In this document: piece by piece, positions 17,046-24,968 of the stretch | Layout: every line of letters begins with the position of its first letter | How positions within the stretch are numbered: the stretch's first letter is position 1 | The notes under the pieces: generated by a model | Databases searched by the model: none | The model's input: only the letters and a program-made list of their open reading frames with translations | What the model was told of the DNA's origin: nothing | Assembly (NCBI GenBank): GCA_002699025.1 | Contig: PABA01000182.1 | Coordinates: 62,001-126,000 of the forward strand | DNA length: 64,000 bases | Reading direction: 5' to 3' | From: Sandaracinus sp. | Lineage (GTDB): Bacteria > Myxococcota_A > Polyangia > Polyangiales > Houyiibacteriaceae | Program-made: the position numbers and the translations under genes

Positions 17046-18611
17046 ATGTCTTTTTCGGCCGGCCTTCGCTTCGCGCTCCTCCCCGCGCTCTCGCTCGCCC
17101 TGACCGCCCTCGCCGGGTGCGCCGCCGAGACGCTCGACGCCGACGACGAGCCCGAGTGCCTCGACGATCGCGACTGCGCGATCGGCCTCGTCTGCGAGAG
17201 CGGCCTCTGCCTGCCGCCAGGCACGGACCCGACCGATCCCACCGATCCGACCGATCCCGGCGACCGCATGTACTGCGACGACGCGAGCGACTGCCCGGAG
17301 GAGTACACCTGCGAGGAGCGCGGCGCGGTCCGCATCTGCATCCCGCCGGAGGTCGAGGGCCCCGACTGCGGCGACTGCCCCTTCCCGGGCGAGTGCCGCG
17401 ACGGCGTCTGCGTGATGCCCGACGACGAGGGCGCCTTCTGCGAGTTCGACCCCGAGTGCGGCGAAGGCATGCTCTGCATCGCCGGCCGCTGCACCCCCGA
17501 CCCGCGCATCCCGCGCACCTGCCTCGACGGCGAGGAGTGCCCCGACGGGCTGATGTGCACCATGGACGGGCGCTGCGTCTGCACCCGCACGGCCGACTGC
17601 CCGGTCGGCACGATCTGCTCGCCCGAGGGCGAGTGCGTGCCCGACGACGACGGCTGCATCGCCGACGACGAGTGCCCGGCGGGCATGCTCTGCGACCGGG
17701 GCGTCTGCATCCCCGGCGACGCCTGCGACACGGTCCACCCGGACCTCTCCACGCCGCGCGAGTGGGAGGTCTCGAGCGTCTACAACCTCCGCGAGGCGCT
17801 CCCGGGCTGGCTCGACGACTTCCTCGACGCCGTCTCCGGGCCCTTCCGCTTCCTCGCCGGCGACAGCGACGACCCGGACCTCGGCCTCCCGGGCTTCATC
17901 GAGGGCGCCATCGGCGCGGCCATCCGCGGCTGGGCCGAGGACAACCTCCCGCCCTGGGCGCTCCGGGCCATGGGCGGCGTCGCCGACCTGAACGACATCC
18001 TCAGCACCTGGCTCGTCCAGGAGATCATGCGCCTGACGCCCGGCGAGGAGCGCGACGCCTACCGCGGCGAGAGCGAGTGGATCGAGGTCACCTTCGAGTA
18101 CCGCGGCGACCGGCTCACGGGCCGTCCCGAGGACATCATCGACTGGAGCTACGACCCGGACACCTTCGACGCGCAGGCGGTCTGCGGCACCTTCAACGTC
18201 GAGCGCCACGACGTGAACGTCGGCATCGGCGCCATCATCTCCTGGGCCGTCGACGCGGTGGTCTTCGAGGCCTCGGACGGGCGCTACACGGGCCTCCGCG
18301 ACATGGCCGACACGCTGCGCATGAACCTCTGCGGCGAGGCCGGGCGGATCGCGACGCGGGTCTGCAACGACCTGGCGGACTCGATCCTCTGCGCGGGCGT
18401 CGGCAGCGGCGCCGAGAGCTGGTGCAACTCGAGCGTCGAGTCGCTGCTCGACGTGGCCCTGAGCGCGGTCGAGGAGGCGCGGCTCCGCCTCGACGTGATG
18501 CGCCTCGGGGGCTACGCGACGATCGTCAGCGGCACGCGGCTCGAGCCTGGCGTCTGGGAAGGCTCGCTGGTCGGCGGCGACTTCACGGGCAGCTGGTCCG
18601 CGCGGCGCTGA
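17046..18611 (+). CDS. Cys-rich repeat lipoprotein
   Basis: A 521-residue protein with a lipoprotein signal ending ALTALAGC. Residues 35-225 are tandem Cys-rich modules of the C.DD.DC..G..C..G.C type, interrupted by a TDPTDPTDPTDP linker. The C-terminal 290 residues are a different globular region with few cysteines, amphipathic helices (LPGFIEGAIGAAIRGW) and a predicted beta-rich end. The Cys-rich modules are typical of surface lipoproteins in this lineage. I recognise no family in the C-terminal domain. It is monocistronic with a -10-like box next to the start, and is followed by about 190 nt of sequence with no gene. Confidence 0.75.
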   Translation: MSFSAGLRFALLPALSLALTALAGCAAETLDADDEPECLDDRDCAIGLVCESGLCLPPGTDPTDPTDPTDPGDRMYCDDASDCPEEYTCEERGAVRICIPPEVEGPDCGDCPFPGECRDGVCVMPDDEGAFCEFDPECGEGMLCIAGRCTPDPRIPRTCLDGEECPDGLMCTMDGRCVCTRTADCPVGTICSPEGECVPDDDGCIADDECPAGMLCDRGVCIPGDACDTVHPDLSTPREWEVSSVYNLREALPGWLDDFLDAVSGPFRFLAGDSDDPDLGLPGFIEGAIGAAIRGWAEDNLPPWALRAMGGVADLNDILSTWLVQEIMRLTPGEERDAYRGESEWIEVTFEYRGDRLTGRPEDIIDWSYDPDTFDAQAVCGTFNVERHDVNVGIGAIISWAVDAVVFEASDGRYTGLRDMADTLRMNLCGEAGRIATRVCNDLADSILCAGVGSGAESWCNSSVESLLDVALSAVEEARLRLDVMRLGGYATIVSGTRLEPGVWEGSLVGGDFTGSWSARR

Positions 18612-18786
18612 ACGGCGCGTCGAAGCCGGAGCGCGGGGAGGGAGCCCATCTCGTCCCGTCGCGCTCGCGAGGGCGCCCCACTCGCCCGCACGGGCCGTCC
18701 CGGGCGCTCGCGCTCCGCGCTCCCCTTCGATGACGAACAGCGTTCGTGAGCGCCCCGAAAGGTGGGTGAGGTCGCGGCGTCCGGTG

Positions 18787-18792
18787 TAGGCT
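18787..18792 (+). promoter_or_regulatory. -10-like box of the TPR/coiled-coil gene
   Basis: TAGGCT ends 7 nt before the ATG at 18800. Confidence 0.45.
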
Positions 18793-18799
18793 GCGTGCC

Positions 18800-19810
18800 A
18801 TGAGACGAGAGCGGACGGCGGCCTGGTGGCTGGCGGCGGCCTTGGTCGCCGCGCCGACCTGGAGCGCCGCGGCCCAGACCGAGGGCGGCGCGAGCGCGGA
18901 CGACGCGACGGCCGAGGCGGAAGACGACGCGGGCGCCGAAAGCGAAGCGAGCGCCGAAGGCAGCGCCAGTGCCGAAGGCAGCGCCAGCGCCGAAGGCAGC
19001 GCCAGCGCCGAAGGCAGCGCCAGCGACGGGGAGGACTACGACCCGCGCCAGATGCGCACCGAGGGGCTCGACGACGAGGCCGCGCGCTCGCGCTTCCGGG
19101 TCGGGCAGACGCTCTACGACGAGGGGCGCTTCCTCGAGGCCGCCCGCGAGTTCGAGCGCGCCTTCGAGCTCTCCCAGCGCGCCTCGCTCCTCTTCAACGC
19201 CTACCTCGCCTACCGCGACGCCGGCCAGCTCGCCGACGGCGTGCGCACCCTCGACGCCTACCTGACGAACGCGCCGGACGTGGCCGACGCCGAGCCGCTC
19301 CGCCACCGGCTGGAGGCCATGCGCGAGACGCTCGCCGAGCAGCGCGAGCGGGAGGCGGCGGAGGAGGCCGAGCGTCAGGCGCTCCAGGAGGAGCGCGAGC
19401 GGCTGGCCCGCGAGGCCGAGGAGGCGCGCCGGCGCGCCGAGCTGGCCGAGGCCGAGGGGGGCGTCAGCCCGGTCGGCATCGTGGTCGGCGGCGTCGGCGT
19501 GGGCATGCTCGCCGGCGGCCTGGTGAGCGGGCTGCTCGCGAACGGTCAGTTCGACGACATCGAGGCCGCCTGCCCGGACCAGCGCTGCGTCGTCGGCTTC
19601 GACCTCGAGGGCGAGCGCGCGACCCAGGACCGGCTCAACCGCACGACCGACGTGCTCCTCTTCGGTGGCGCCGCCGTGACCCTCACGGGCCTGGTGCTGC
19701 TCTTCGTCCTCGACCCCGCGACGGACGACGACGACGCCGGCGCCCCCGCGAGCGCGTCGGCGAGCTGCGGCCCGACCGGGTGCCGCGCGGACCTCACGGG
19801 GGACTTCTGA
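18800..19810 (+). CDS. exported TPR and coiled-coil membrane protein
   Basis: A 336-residue protein. A signal peptide (cleavage near TWSAAAQ) is followed by an acidic Ala/Ser/Glu linker with a GSASAE hexapeptide repeated four times. A TPR-like region (FRVGQTLYDEGRFLEAAREF) and a charged coiled coil (about 175-220) come next, then two hydrophobic helices (VGIVVGGVGVGMLAGGLVSG and DVLLFGGAAVTLTGLVLLF) and a short Cys-containing tail. It resembles in plan the PEGA/TPR protein at 12139. The stop overlaps the next lipoprotein start (TGATG). It is probably an inner-membrane-anchored periplasmic scaffold. No enzymatic motif is visible. Confidence 0.78.
   Translation: MRRERTAAWWLAAALVAAPTWSAAAQTEGGASADDATAEAEDDAGAESEASAEGSASAEGSASAEGSASAEGSASDGEDYDPRQMRTEGLDDEAARSRFRVGQTLYDEGRFLEAAREFERAFELSQRASLLFNAYLAYRDAGQLADGVRTLDAYLTNAPDVADAEPLRHRLEAMRETLAEQREREAAEEAERQALQEERERLAREAEEARRRAELAEAEGGVSPVGIVVGGVGVGMLAGGLVSGLLANGQFDDIEAACPDQRCVVGFDLEGERATQDRLNRTTDVLLFGGAAVTLTGLVLLFVLDPATDDDDAGAPASASASCGPTGCRADLTGDF
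18950..19021. repeat. 18-bp coding repeat, 4 units
   Basis: Four units of AGCGCCGAAGGCAGCGCC, one base different in the second, encoding the SAEGSA hexapeptides of the acidic linker. Confidence 0.85.
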
Positions 19811-20772
19811 TGCGACCCGCTCTTGCTTCTCTTCCGGCCGCGGCGCTGCTCGTCGCGCTCCCTCTCGGCGGCTGCTTCGCCCTCAACGACACCGGCGACT
19901 TCGAGGTCGACGAGGGCTGCGACCTCCAGCTCGAGCTCCGCGACTTCGCGCCGCACGTGCGCGACCGCTTCGAGGTGCGCCTGGTGCAGCCGCGGGCGAA
20001 CCCGGACGCCCTCGCCGAGCTCCAGGCGCTCGCGCTCTTCGAGCCCCTCGACAGCCCCTTCCTCTCGCTGCGCATGCCGAACGCCGTGGCCCCCCTCGAG
20101 GACGCGACCCGGCCGCGCTCGGCCATCGACTTCTACGCAGACTTCGACTCGGAGCCGGGCTTCTCCTTCCCCGGCGACCACACCTGGATCCTCCCCGACG
20201 CCTGCGCCGAGGGGCCCGAGGAGTTCGTGCACAACGTCGACTTCGAGCCGGTGCGCGACATCCAGCCGCGGGACGCGGGCGTGCGGGTCGTGCTCTGCCA
20301 GCGCCAGATGGAGGCGGGCAACGCGCCCATCGAGGTGCGCGTGACGGGCAACTTCCCGCCGGACGTGAACCGGGCCGTCGGCTTCTTCCGGCGGGCGACG
20401 GCGCGCGACGGCGCGGCCAGCATCACCATCCCGGGCATCGTCGACCTCGGCTTCCGGCACGAGATCGAGGTGTACGTCGACGCGAACGAGAACGAGGCGC
20501 ACGACGCGGGCGAGCCCACCTGGTCCTTCACCTACCGGCCCGAGGACATGCGGGAGTGCGACTTCGACTCGCCGCTCCCGGAGGACATGCTCCTCTGCGT
20601 CACCTCGGCGGGCCTCGCCGAGCAGCCCATGCGCATCCAGGACGCGCTCGGCTCGCTCGAGACCTGCATCGACGACGCCGGCAACGTCGCGGTCACGCTC
20701 GGCGACCTCGGGAACCGGCGGATGACGGACAGCGTGCTCCCGCCGGCCTCCTGGTTCTCGACGCAGCCCTGA
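19810..20772 (+). CDS. lipoprotein of unknown function, coupled to the TPR gene
   Basis: A 320-residue protein whose ATG shares its A with the upstream TGA stop. The lipoprotein signal ends LPLGGC. The mature protein reads as two beta-sandwich-like domains with internal similarity: an RDFAPHVRDRFEVRLVQP start and a second GFRHEIEVYVDANENEAHD segment. It has scattered cysteines and no catalytic motif. No family is recognised. The gene pair repeats the arrangement seen at 12139-13682, a TPR membrane protein translationally coupled to a lipoprotein. The final codons and stop lie inside a 23-bp tandem repeat. Confidence 0.72.
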   Translation: MRPALASLPAAALLVALPLGGCFALNDTGDFEVDEGCDLQLELRDFAPHVRDRFEVRLVQPRANPDALAELQALALFEPLDSPFLSLRMPNAVAPLEDATRPRSAIDFYADFDSEPGFSFPGDHTWILPDACAEGPEEFVHNVDFEPVRDIQPRDAGVRVVLCQRQMEAGNAPIEVRVTGNFPPDVNRAVGFFRRATARDGAASITIPGIVDLGFRHEIEVYVDANENEAHDAGEPTWSFTYRPEDMRECDFDSPLPEDMLLCVTSAGLAEQPMRIQDALGSLETCIDDAGNVAVTLGDLGNRRMTDSVLPPASWFSTQP

Positions 20773-20852
20773 GCTCACGCTCCACGCAGCCCTGAGCTCA
20801 CGCTCCACGCAGCCCTGAGCTCACGCTCCACGCAGCCCCGAGCCCACGCGCG
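20761..20852. repeat. 23-bp tandem repeat, 4 units, across a stop codon
   Basis: Units start at 20761, 20784, 20807 and 20830 (ACGCAGCCCTGAGCTCACGC type). The first unit contains the last two codons and the TGA of the lipoprotein gene, so the stop context is duplicated three more times downstream. Confidence 0.9.
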
Positions 20853-20919
20853 ACGCCGCTCCGAGCCCGTCCTCGAAGCCGCTCCGACGCCACCACGAGG
20901 GGCACGCTTCGGCGGCGCC

Positions 20920-22245
20920 TCAGAGGCGCGCGTCGAAGGGCACGACCTCGACCGAGCGGACGCCCGGGAGCTTCGCGAAGGGGGCCTCGAGGCGCGTCGC
21001 GTCCCCGACGGCCACGACGAGGAGGTGTCGCGGATCGAGGCGCTTCGCGACGGCCTCGTGCACGGCCTTCCGGGTGACGCCGCGGATGGCGCGTCGGTAG
21101 CCGCCGAGGTGCGGGTTGGTCGCCGGGCTCTCTTGGTCGACCCCGTAGAGGGCGGCGCTGAGCCGGTGATCGAGGCGCCGCGCGGCCGTGTCCTCCTCGA
21201 AGCAGCGCGAGCCGACCAGGTAGCGCTTGGCCCGGCGGAGCTCGCCGGGGCTCAGGCCGTCGGCATGCCAGGCCTCGAGGAGCTCGAGCTGGAGGGCGGC
21301 GCAGGCCGGGGCGTTCTCCACCGCCGGGTGCGACCACATGCGCCAGGCGTCGCGCTGGGTCGCGACCGAGAGCTGGCTGTAGGCCGAGTAGCTCCAGCCG
21401 CGCTTCGCCCGCACCTCCTGCACGAGGCGCGAGGTGAACATGCCCCCGAAGGCTGCGTCCCCGACCAGGAAAGGGAACCAGTGCGGATCCTTCAGCTTCG
21501 GCCCGAGGAGCGCGACGCCGAGCTGGGTCTGCGAGCGCTCGGGCTTGTGCACGAGGAGCACGTGGCGGCCGCGGGGCGGCTTCGTCGCCGGGATGCGCGC
21601 CTTCGGCCGGGCCCCGCCGGGGAGGTCGGCGAAGTGGCGCTCGAGGAGGCCGCGGAGCCCGTCGGCGTCGATGGCGCCGGCCGCGCCGAAGACGAGGTTG
21701 CGCGCACGGACCGTGGCCGCGTGGTGCGCGACGATCTGCGGGCGCTTCAGCGAGGCGATGCTCGCCTCCGTGCCGCCGACCGGGCGGCCGAAGGGGTGCC
21801 CGGGGAAGAAGGCGCGGCGGAGGTGGCGCTCGGCGAGCCCGTAGTCGTCCTCGCGCAGCGCGCGCAGGTCGTGGCGGATGCGGCGCTTGGCGCGGGCGAG
21901 GTCCGAGCCGCGGAACGCGGGCCGCCGGATGAGCCCCGCGAGGAGCTCCACGAAGGGCTCGAGGTTCCGCGCGAGCACCGTGCCGTGAAAGCGCGTGGCC
22001 GAGCGCGAGACCGTCACCGAGAGCCGCGCGCCGAGCCGGCCGATGGCGTCGTCGATGGCGCTCGCCGGGACGCCGCGCGTGCCCCGGCGCATGAGCCGCG
22101 CGGTCATGCGCGCGAGGCCCGGCTGCGCGACCGGATCGAGGGCGGCGCCGCCGCGGACGCAGACGACGAAGTCGACGAGGGGGAGGTCCTCGCTCGGCTC
22201 GAGATAGACCGGCGCGCCGGCATGGGTGAAGGAGGCCTGGCTCAC
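20920..22245 (-). CDS. M16 family metallopeptidase-like subunit lacking the zinc site
   Basis: A 441-residue M16 fold protein (GGAALDPVAQPGLARMTARL, EVRAKRGWSYSAYSQ and RHLLVVAVGDA are typical). The position of HxxEH reads RLMRRGTRG, so the zinc ligands are absent. By analogy with two-subunit M16 proteases (MPP-alpha type), this is the non-catalytic partner of the gene just upstream. Its C-terminal half keeps the Arg-Tyr type segment (RGWSYSAYS). The start overlaps the partner's stop by 4 nt (ATGA), consistent with a 1:1 complex. No signal peptide, so cytoplasmic. Confidence 0.88.
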   Translation of the reverse strand: MSQASFTHAGAPVYLEPSEDLPLVDFVVCVRGGAALDPVAQPGLARMTARLMRRGTRGVPASAIDDAIGRLGARLSVTVSRSATRFHGTVLARNLEPFVELLAGLIRRPAFRGSDLARAKRRIRHDLRALREDDYGLAERHLRRAFFPGHPFGRPVGGTEASIASLKRPQIVAHHAATVRARNLVFGAAGAIDADGLRGLLERHFADLPGGARPKARIPATKPPRGRHVLLVHKPERSQTQLGVALLGPKLKDPHWFPFLVGDAAFGGMFTSRLVQEVRAKRGWSYSAYSQLSVATQRDAWRMWSHPAVENAPACAALQLELLEAWHADGLSPGELRRAKRYLVGSRCFEEDTAARRLDHRLSAALYGVDQESPATNPHLGGYRRAIRGVTRKAVHEAVAKRLDPRHLLVVAVGDATRLEAPFAKLPGVRSVEVVPFDARL

Positions 22246-23573
22246 GACGGCTCCACCTCGATGACCGTGCGCGTCGCCGGCGTGAGGCGGCGGGCGGCCT
22301 CTCGCACGTCGGCGGCGGTGACGGCGCGGTGCGCCTCGAGGCGGGCGAGGGCCGCGGCCGGGTCGCCGTCCACGAGGGCGTGGAAGCCGATCTGGTCGGC
22401 CTTGCCGCCGATGGTCTCGAGGGCCGAGAGGAGCCCGAGCTCGATGCGCGCCTTCACCCGCTCGAGCTCGTCCTCCGTCGGGCCCTCCTCGGCCACGCGC
22501 GCGATGTGCGCGTCGATGCGCGCGAGCGCATGCGCCGCCGGCTCGCCCTCGCGCATGGCGACGCCCGCCTCGAAGAGGCTCGGCAGAGCGAAAGGCGGCA
22601 GGAAGGCCCAGACGTCGGTGGCGCGCTCGTCCTCGAGCACGAGCTCGCGGTAGATGCGCGCGCTCCGGCCGCCGAAGAGCAGATCGCCGAGGACGGTCAG
22701 GGGCACCCAGCCGGGCTCGCCGAAGGCCGGGGCGTGCCAGCCCAGGAGGAGCTTCTCGGCGGTGGCCGGGAGGCGGAGGCGCTTGCGGCGCTCCTTGCGC
22801 TGGCCCTGGGCACGGCGCGGAGGCGCGTCCGGGAGGCGCGCCGGCTTCAGGTGGCCGTAGCGCGCCTGGATGCCCTCGAGGAGGGCCGCCTCGTCGAAGG
22901 CGCCGGCGACGACGAGCGTGAGGTTGTTCGGGGCGTACCAGGTGCCGTGGAAGCGCTGGCAGTCGGCCACCGTGTAGGCGCGGATGTCGCGCTCCCAGCC
23001 GAGGGTCGGGTGGCCGTAGGGGTGCCCCGCGAGCGCCGTCGCCCAGAGGGCCTCGCCGGCGCGCCCGTCGACGTCGTCGTCGATGCGGTCGCGGCGCTCG
23101 GAGAGGACGACCTCGCGCTCGGAGGCGACGAGGTCCGGCTCGAGGGCGAGGTGCTCGAGCCGGTCGGCCTCGAGCTCGAGGGCGAGGGGTAGCTCCTTGG
23201 CCGGGAGGTTCTCGTAGTAGCAGGTCCAGTCGGTCCAGGTGGCGGCGTTGTTCTCCGCGCCGACCTCCTCGAGGCGCACGTCGAAGTCGCCGGCCGGGTG
23301 GGCGGGCGTGCCCGTGAACATGAGGTGCTCGAAGAAGTGGGCGAGGCCCGTCTGCCCGGCGGTCTCGTGGCGGGAGCCGACGCCGAACCAGGACTGGTAG
23401 CTGACGACCGGCGTGGTGGAGTCGACGAGCGTGTGGACGCGGAGGCCGTTGCCGAGGCGCCAGCTGCGGACCGTGAGGCGCGGGCCGTAGGGGGCCTCGC
23501 CGAGGAAGCGGAGCTTCGCGTGGCGGCGGCGGGTGGCGCGGCTCAGGCGCTGGGCGAGGTCGGCGGGTCGCAT
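22242..23573 (-). CDS. M16 family zinc metallopeptidase, catalytic subunit
   Basis: A 443-residue protein with the inverted zinc motif HFFEH (His79, Glu82, His83) and a downstream Glu in LELEADRLEHL. This is the expected M16B catalytic set. EREVVLSERRDR, TVADCQRFHGTWY and NNLTLVVAG are further family landmarks. It would degrade or process peptides together with the inactive subunit encoded by the overlapping downstream gene. The ATG at 23573 matches the usual N-terminus; longer frames upstream have no family support. No export signal. Confidence 0.88.
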   Translation of the reverse strand: MRPADLAQRLSRATRRRHAKLRFLGEAPYGPRLTVRSWRLGNGLRVHTLVDSTTPVVSYQSWFGVGSRHETAGQTGLAHFFEHLMFTGTPAHPAGDFDVRLEEVGAENNAATWTDWTCYYENLPAKELPLALELEADRLEHLALEPDLVASEREVVLSERRDRIDDDVDGRAGEALWATALAGHPYGHPTLGWERDIRAYTVADCQRFHGTWYAPNNLTLVVAGAFDEAALLEGIQARYGHLKPARLPDAPPRRAQGQRKERRKRLRLPATAEKLLLGWHAPAFGEPGWVPLTVLGDLLFGGRSARIYRELVLEDERATDVWAFLPPFALPSLFEAGVAMREGEPAAHALARIDAHIARVAEEGPTEDELERVKARIELGLLSALETIGGKADQIGFHALVDGDPAAALARLEAHRAVTAADVREAARRLTPATRTVIEVEPS

Positions 23574-23610
23574 GCGCGGCCGCGCAAGGTGAAAGGGCCG
23601 GCGCCCCGGG

Positions 23611-24252
23611 TCAACCGCCGACCCGCCCCCGCGCGGCCTCGAGCGCGCCCCGGAGCCGCTCGTCGTCGCGCCAATCGGGAGCGAGCAGGTCGAGGTGCGT
23701 CTCCCAGGCGGCGACATGGGCGGAGGTCGTCGGGCTATTCGCGACCTCGTGGGCGAGCTCCTCGCGGTCGAGCTCGAGCGCATTCAGATAGGCTTCGAAG
23801 GAGGGTGCGACGTCGAGCCAGGCGGAGTCGGTTGGGAGGCCCGTCCACCCGGGCAAGCCGCGCCGGAAGACGACGACGCGGCCGGCCCCCTCGGGGGTGA
23901 GGTCGAGGAAGACGGGAGCGCTCCACCCCTCCGCGATGGGGAGGATCCGCGGCGGCAGCTGGAACACGTTGGTGCGCGCTTGCTCGAGCTCGAAGAGGAG
24001 CGTGCCCCACCCGCCGTACAGGCGCGTCGAATGGAAGCGAGCCGGGCCGACCCGCGGAGAGGTGCCGTCGGGCGAGCGCGACGGACAGACGTAGAAGGCG
24101 AGCGAAGCGCCGTTCCCCTGCTCGAGGAAGGCGCAGTAGCTCGCGGGGAGCGTGGCCCCGAGCCGCTCCTCGATGGCGGCGAGCTCGCGGGCCGTCGGAG
24201 GCGGCTCGACGTCCTCGAGGACGAGGTGGCGGAAGCGGACCGGGGCGCTCAT
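23611..24252 (-). CDS. SMI1/KNR4 (SUKH) family protein
   Basis: A 213-residue protein. TARELAAIEERLGATLPASY followed by CAFLEQGNGA is the SMI1/KNR4 signature. W and F residues near 80-160 (GWGTLLFELEQ, DVAPSFEAYLNAL) fit the rest of the fold. By family, such proteins act as immunity proteins for contact-dependent or polymorphic toxins, or as binding modules; no toxin gene is adjacent. The ATG overlaps the stop of the zinc-ribbon gene (ATGA), so the two are coupled. The coupled gene is divergent from a SIR2-TPR gene, which makes a defence role worth considering but unproven. Confidence 0.72.
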   Translation of the reverse strand: MSAPVRFRHLVLEDVEPPPTARELAAIEERLGATLPASYCAFLEQGNGASLAFYVCPSRSPDGTSPRVGPARFHSTRLYGGWGTLLFELEQARTNVFQLPPRILPIAEGWSAPVFLDLTPEGAGRVVVFRRGLPGWTGLPTDSAWLDVAPSFEAYLNALELDREELAHEVANSPTTSAHVAAWETHLDLLAPDWRDDERLRGALEAARGRVGG

Positions 24253-24911
24253 CGGGAGGCGCGGGCGCCGCAGTTGGGGCAGCGGGTGTCGTGGGCGAGG
24301 AAGGCCTGGCCGCAGTAGGCGCAGAGCTGGTGGCCCGGGCGCGAGTCCTTGCGGACGGCGACGAGGGGCGGGGCCTGGGCGTCGACGGAGGCCTGGGCGA
24401 GGCGGAGCTCGGCGCCGGCGAACTGCGGGTCGGTCCAGGCGGCGATCTGACGAAGCCGGGCGACGACGGCGCCCAGGTCCTGGTCGTCGGCGACCGTGTC
24501 CATCGGGGTGGTGGCGTGGACCTGGAAGCCGAGGACGACCCCGCCGGGGAGACCGGAGCGGGCGACGCCGGGGCCGTGGGGCGCCTCGGAGGCGGGGCCG
24601 GCCCAGACGTGGGTGGCGGTGGGGGCGGCGCGGACGACGTCGAGGGCGGCCTCGCGGGCCTCGGTGGCGGAGCGGAGCGCGCCGTGGCGCTGGGCGAGGT
24701 CGCGGACGTACTGCTCGTCCTCGCGCCCCTCGAAGCGGAGGAAGAAGGTGACCGAGCGGGAGGTGGGCGCCGGCACGGGAGGCCCCTGGCCCGGGGGCGC
24801 GGGCGGGCGCGGCGGGTTGGCCTTGCGGAAGGCGATGAAGGCGACGGCGCCGCCGAGGACGAGCACGACGACCACGCCGGCGCAGATCAGGACTTCCCCG
24901 AAGCCGAGCAT
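24249..24911 (-). CDS. membrane-anchored protein with C-terminal zinc ribbon
   Basis: A 220-residue protein. An N-terminal membrane helix (residues 5-28, LICAGVVVVLVLGGAVAFIA) is followed by a Pro-rich linker. A globular domain of about 130 residues (TFFLRFEGREDEQYVRDLAQ, GGVVLGFQVHATTP) comes next, and the protein ends in CAYCGQ...CPNCG, a four-Cys zinc ribbon. I do not recognise the middle domain. With the N-terminus at the membrane the rest is most likely cytosolic, since zinc ribbons are usually internal. It starts 57 nt from the divergent SIR2 gene and overlaps the SMI1/KNR4-like gene downstream. Confidence 0.7.
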   Translation of the reverse strand: MLGFGEVLICAGVVVVLVLGGAVAFIAFRKANPPRPPAPPGQGPPVPAPTSRSVTFFLRFEGREDEQYVRDLAQRHGALRSATEAREAALDVVRAAPTATHVWAGPASEAPHGPGVARSGLPGGVVLGFQVHATTPMDTVADDQDLGAVVARLRQIAAWTDPQFAGAELRLAQASVDAQAPPLVAVRKDSRPGHQLCAYCGQAFLAHDTRCPNCGARASR

Positions 24912-24918
24912 GGCCGCG

Positions 24919-24924
24919 AGCCTA
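24919..24924 (-). promoter_or_regulatory. -10-like box of the zinc-ribbon gene
   Basis: TAGGCT on the minus strand ends 7 nt before the ATG at 24911. Confidence 0.45.
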
Positions 24925-24968
24925 CCCCAGCCCCCCTTTTTCGACACACCCACGTGGATCATCCGACC

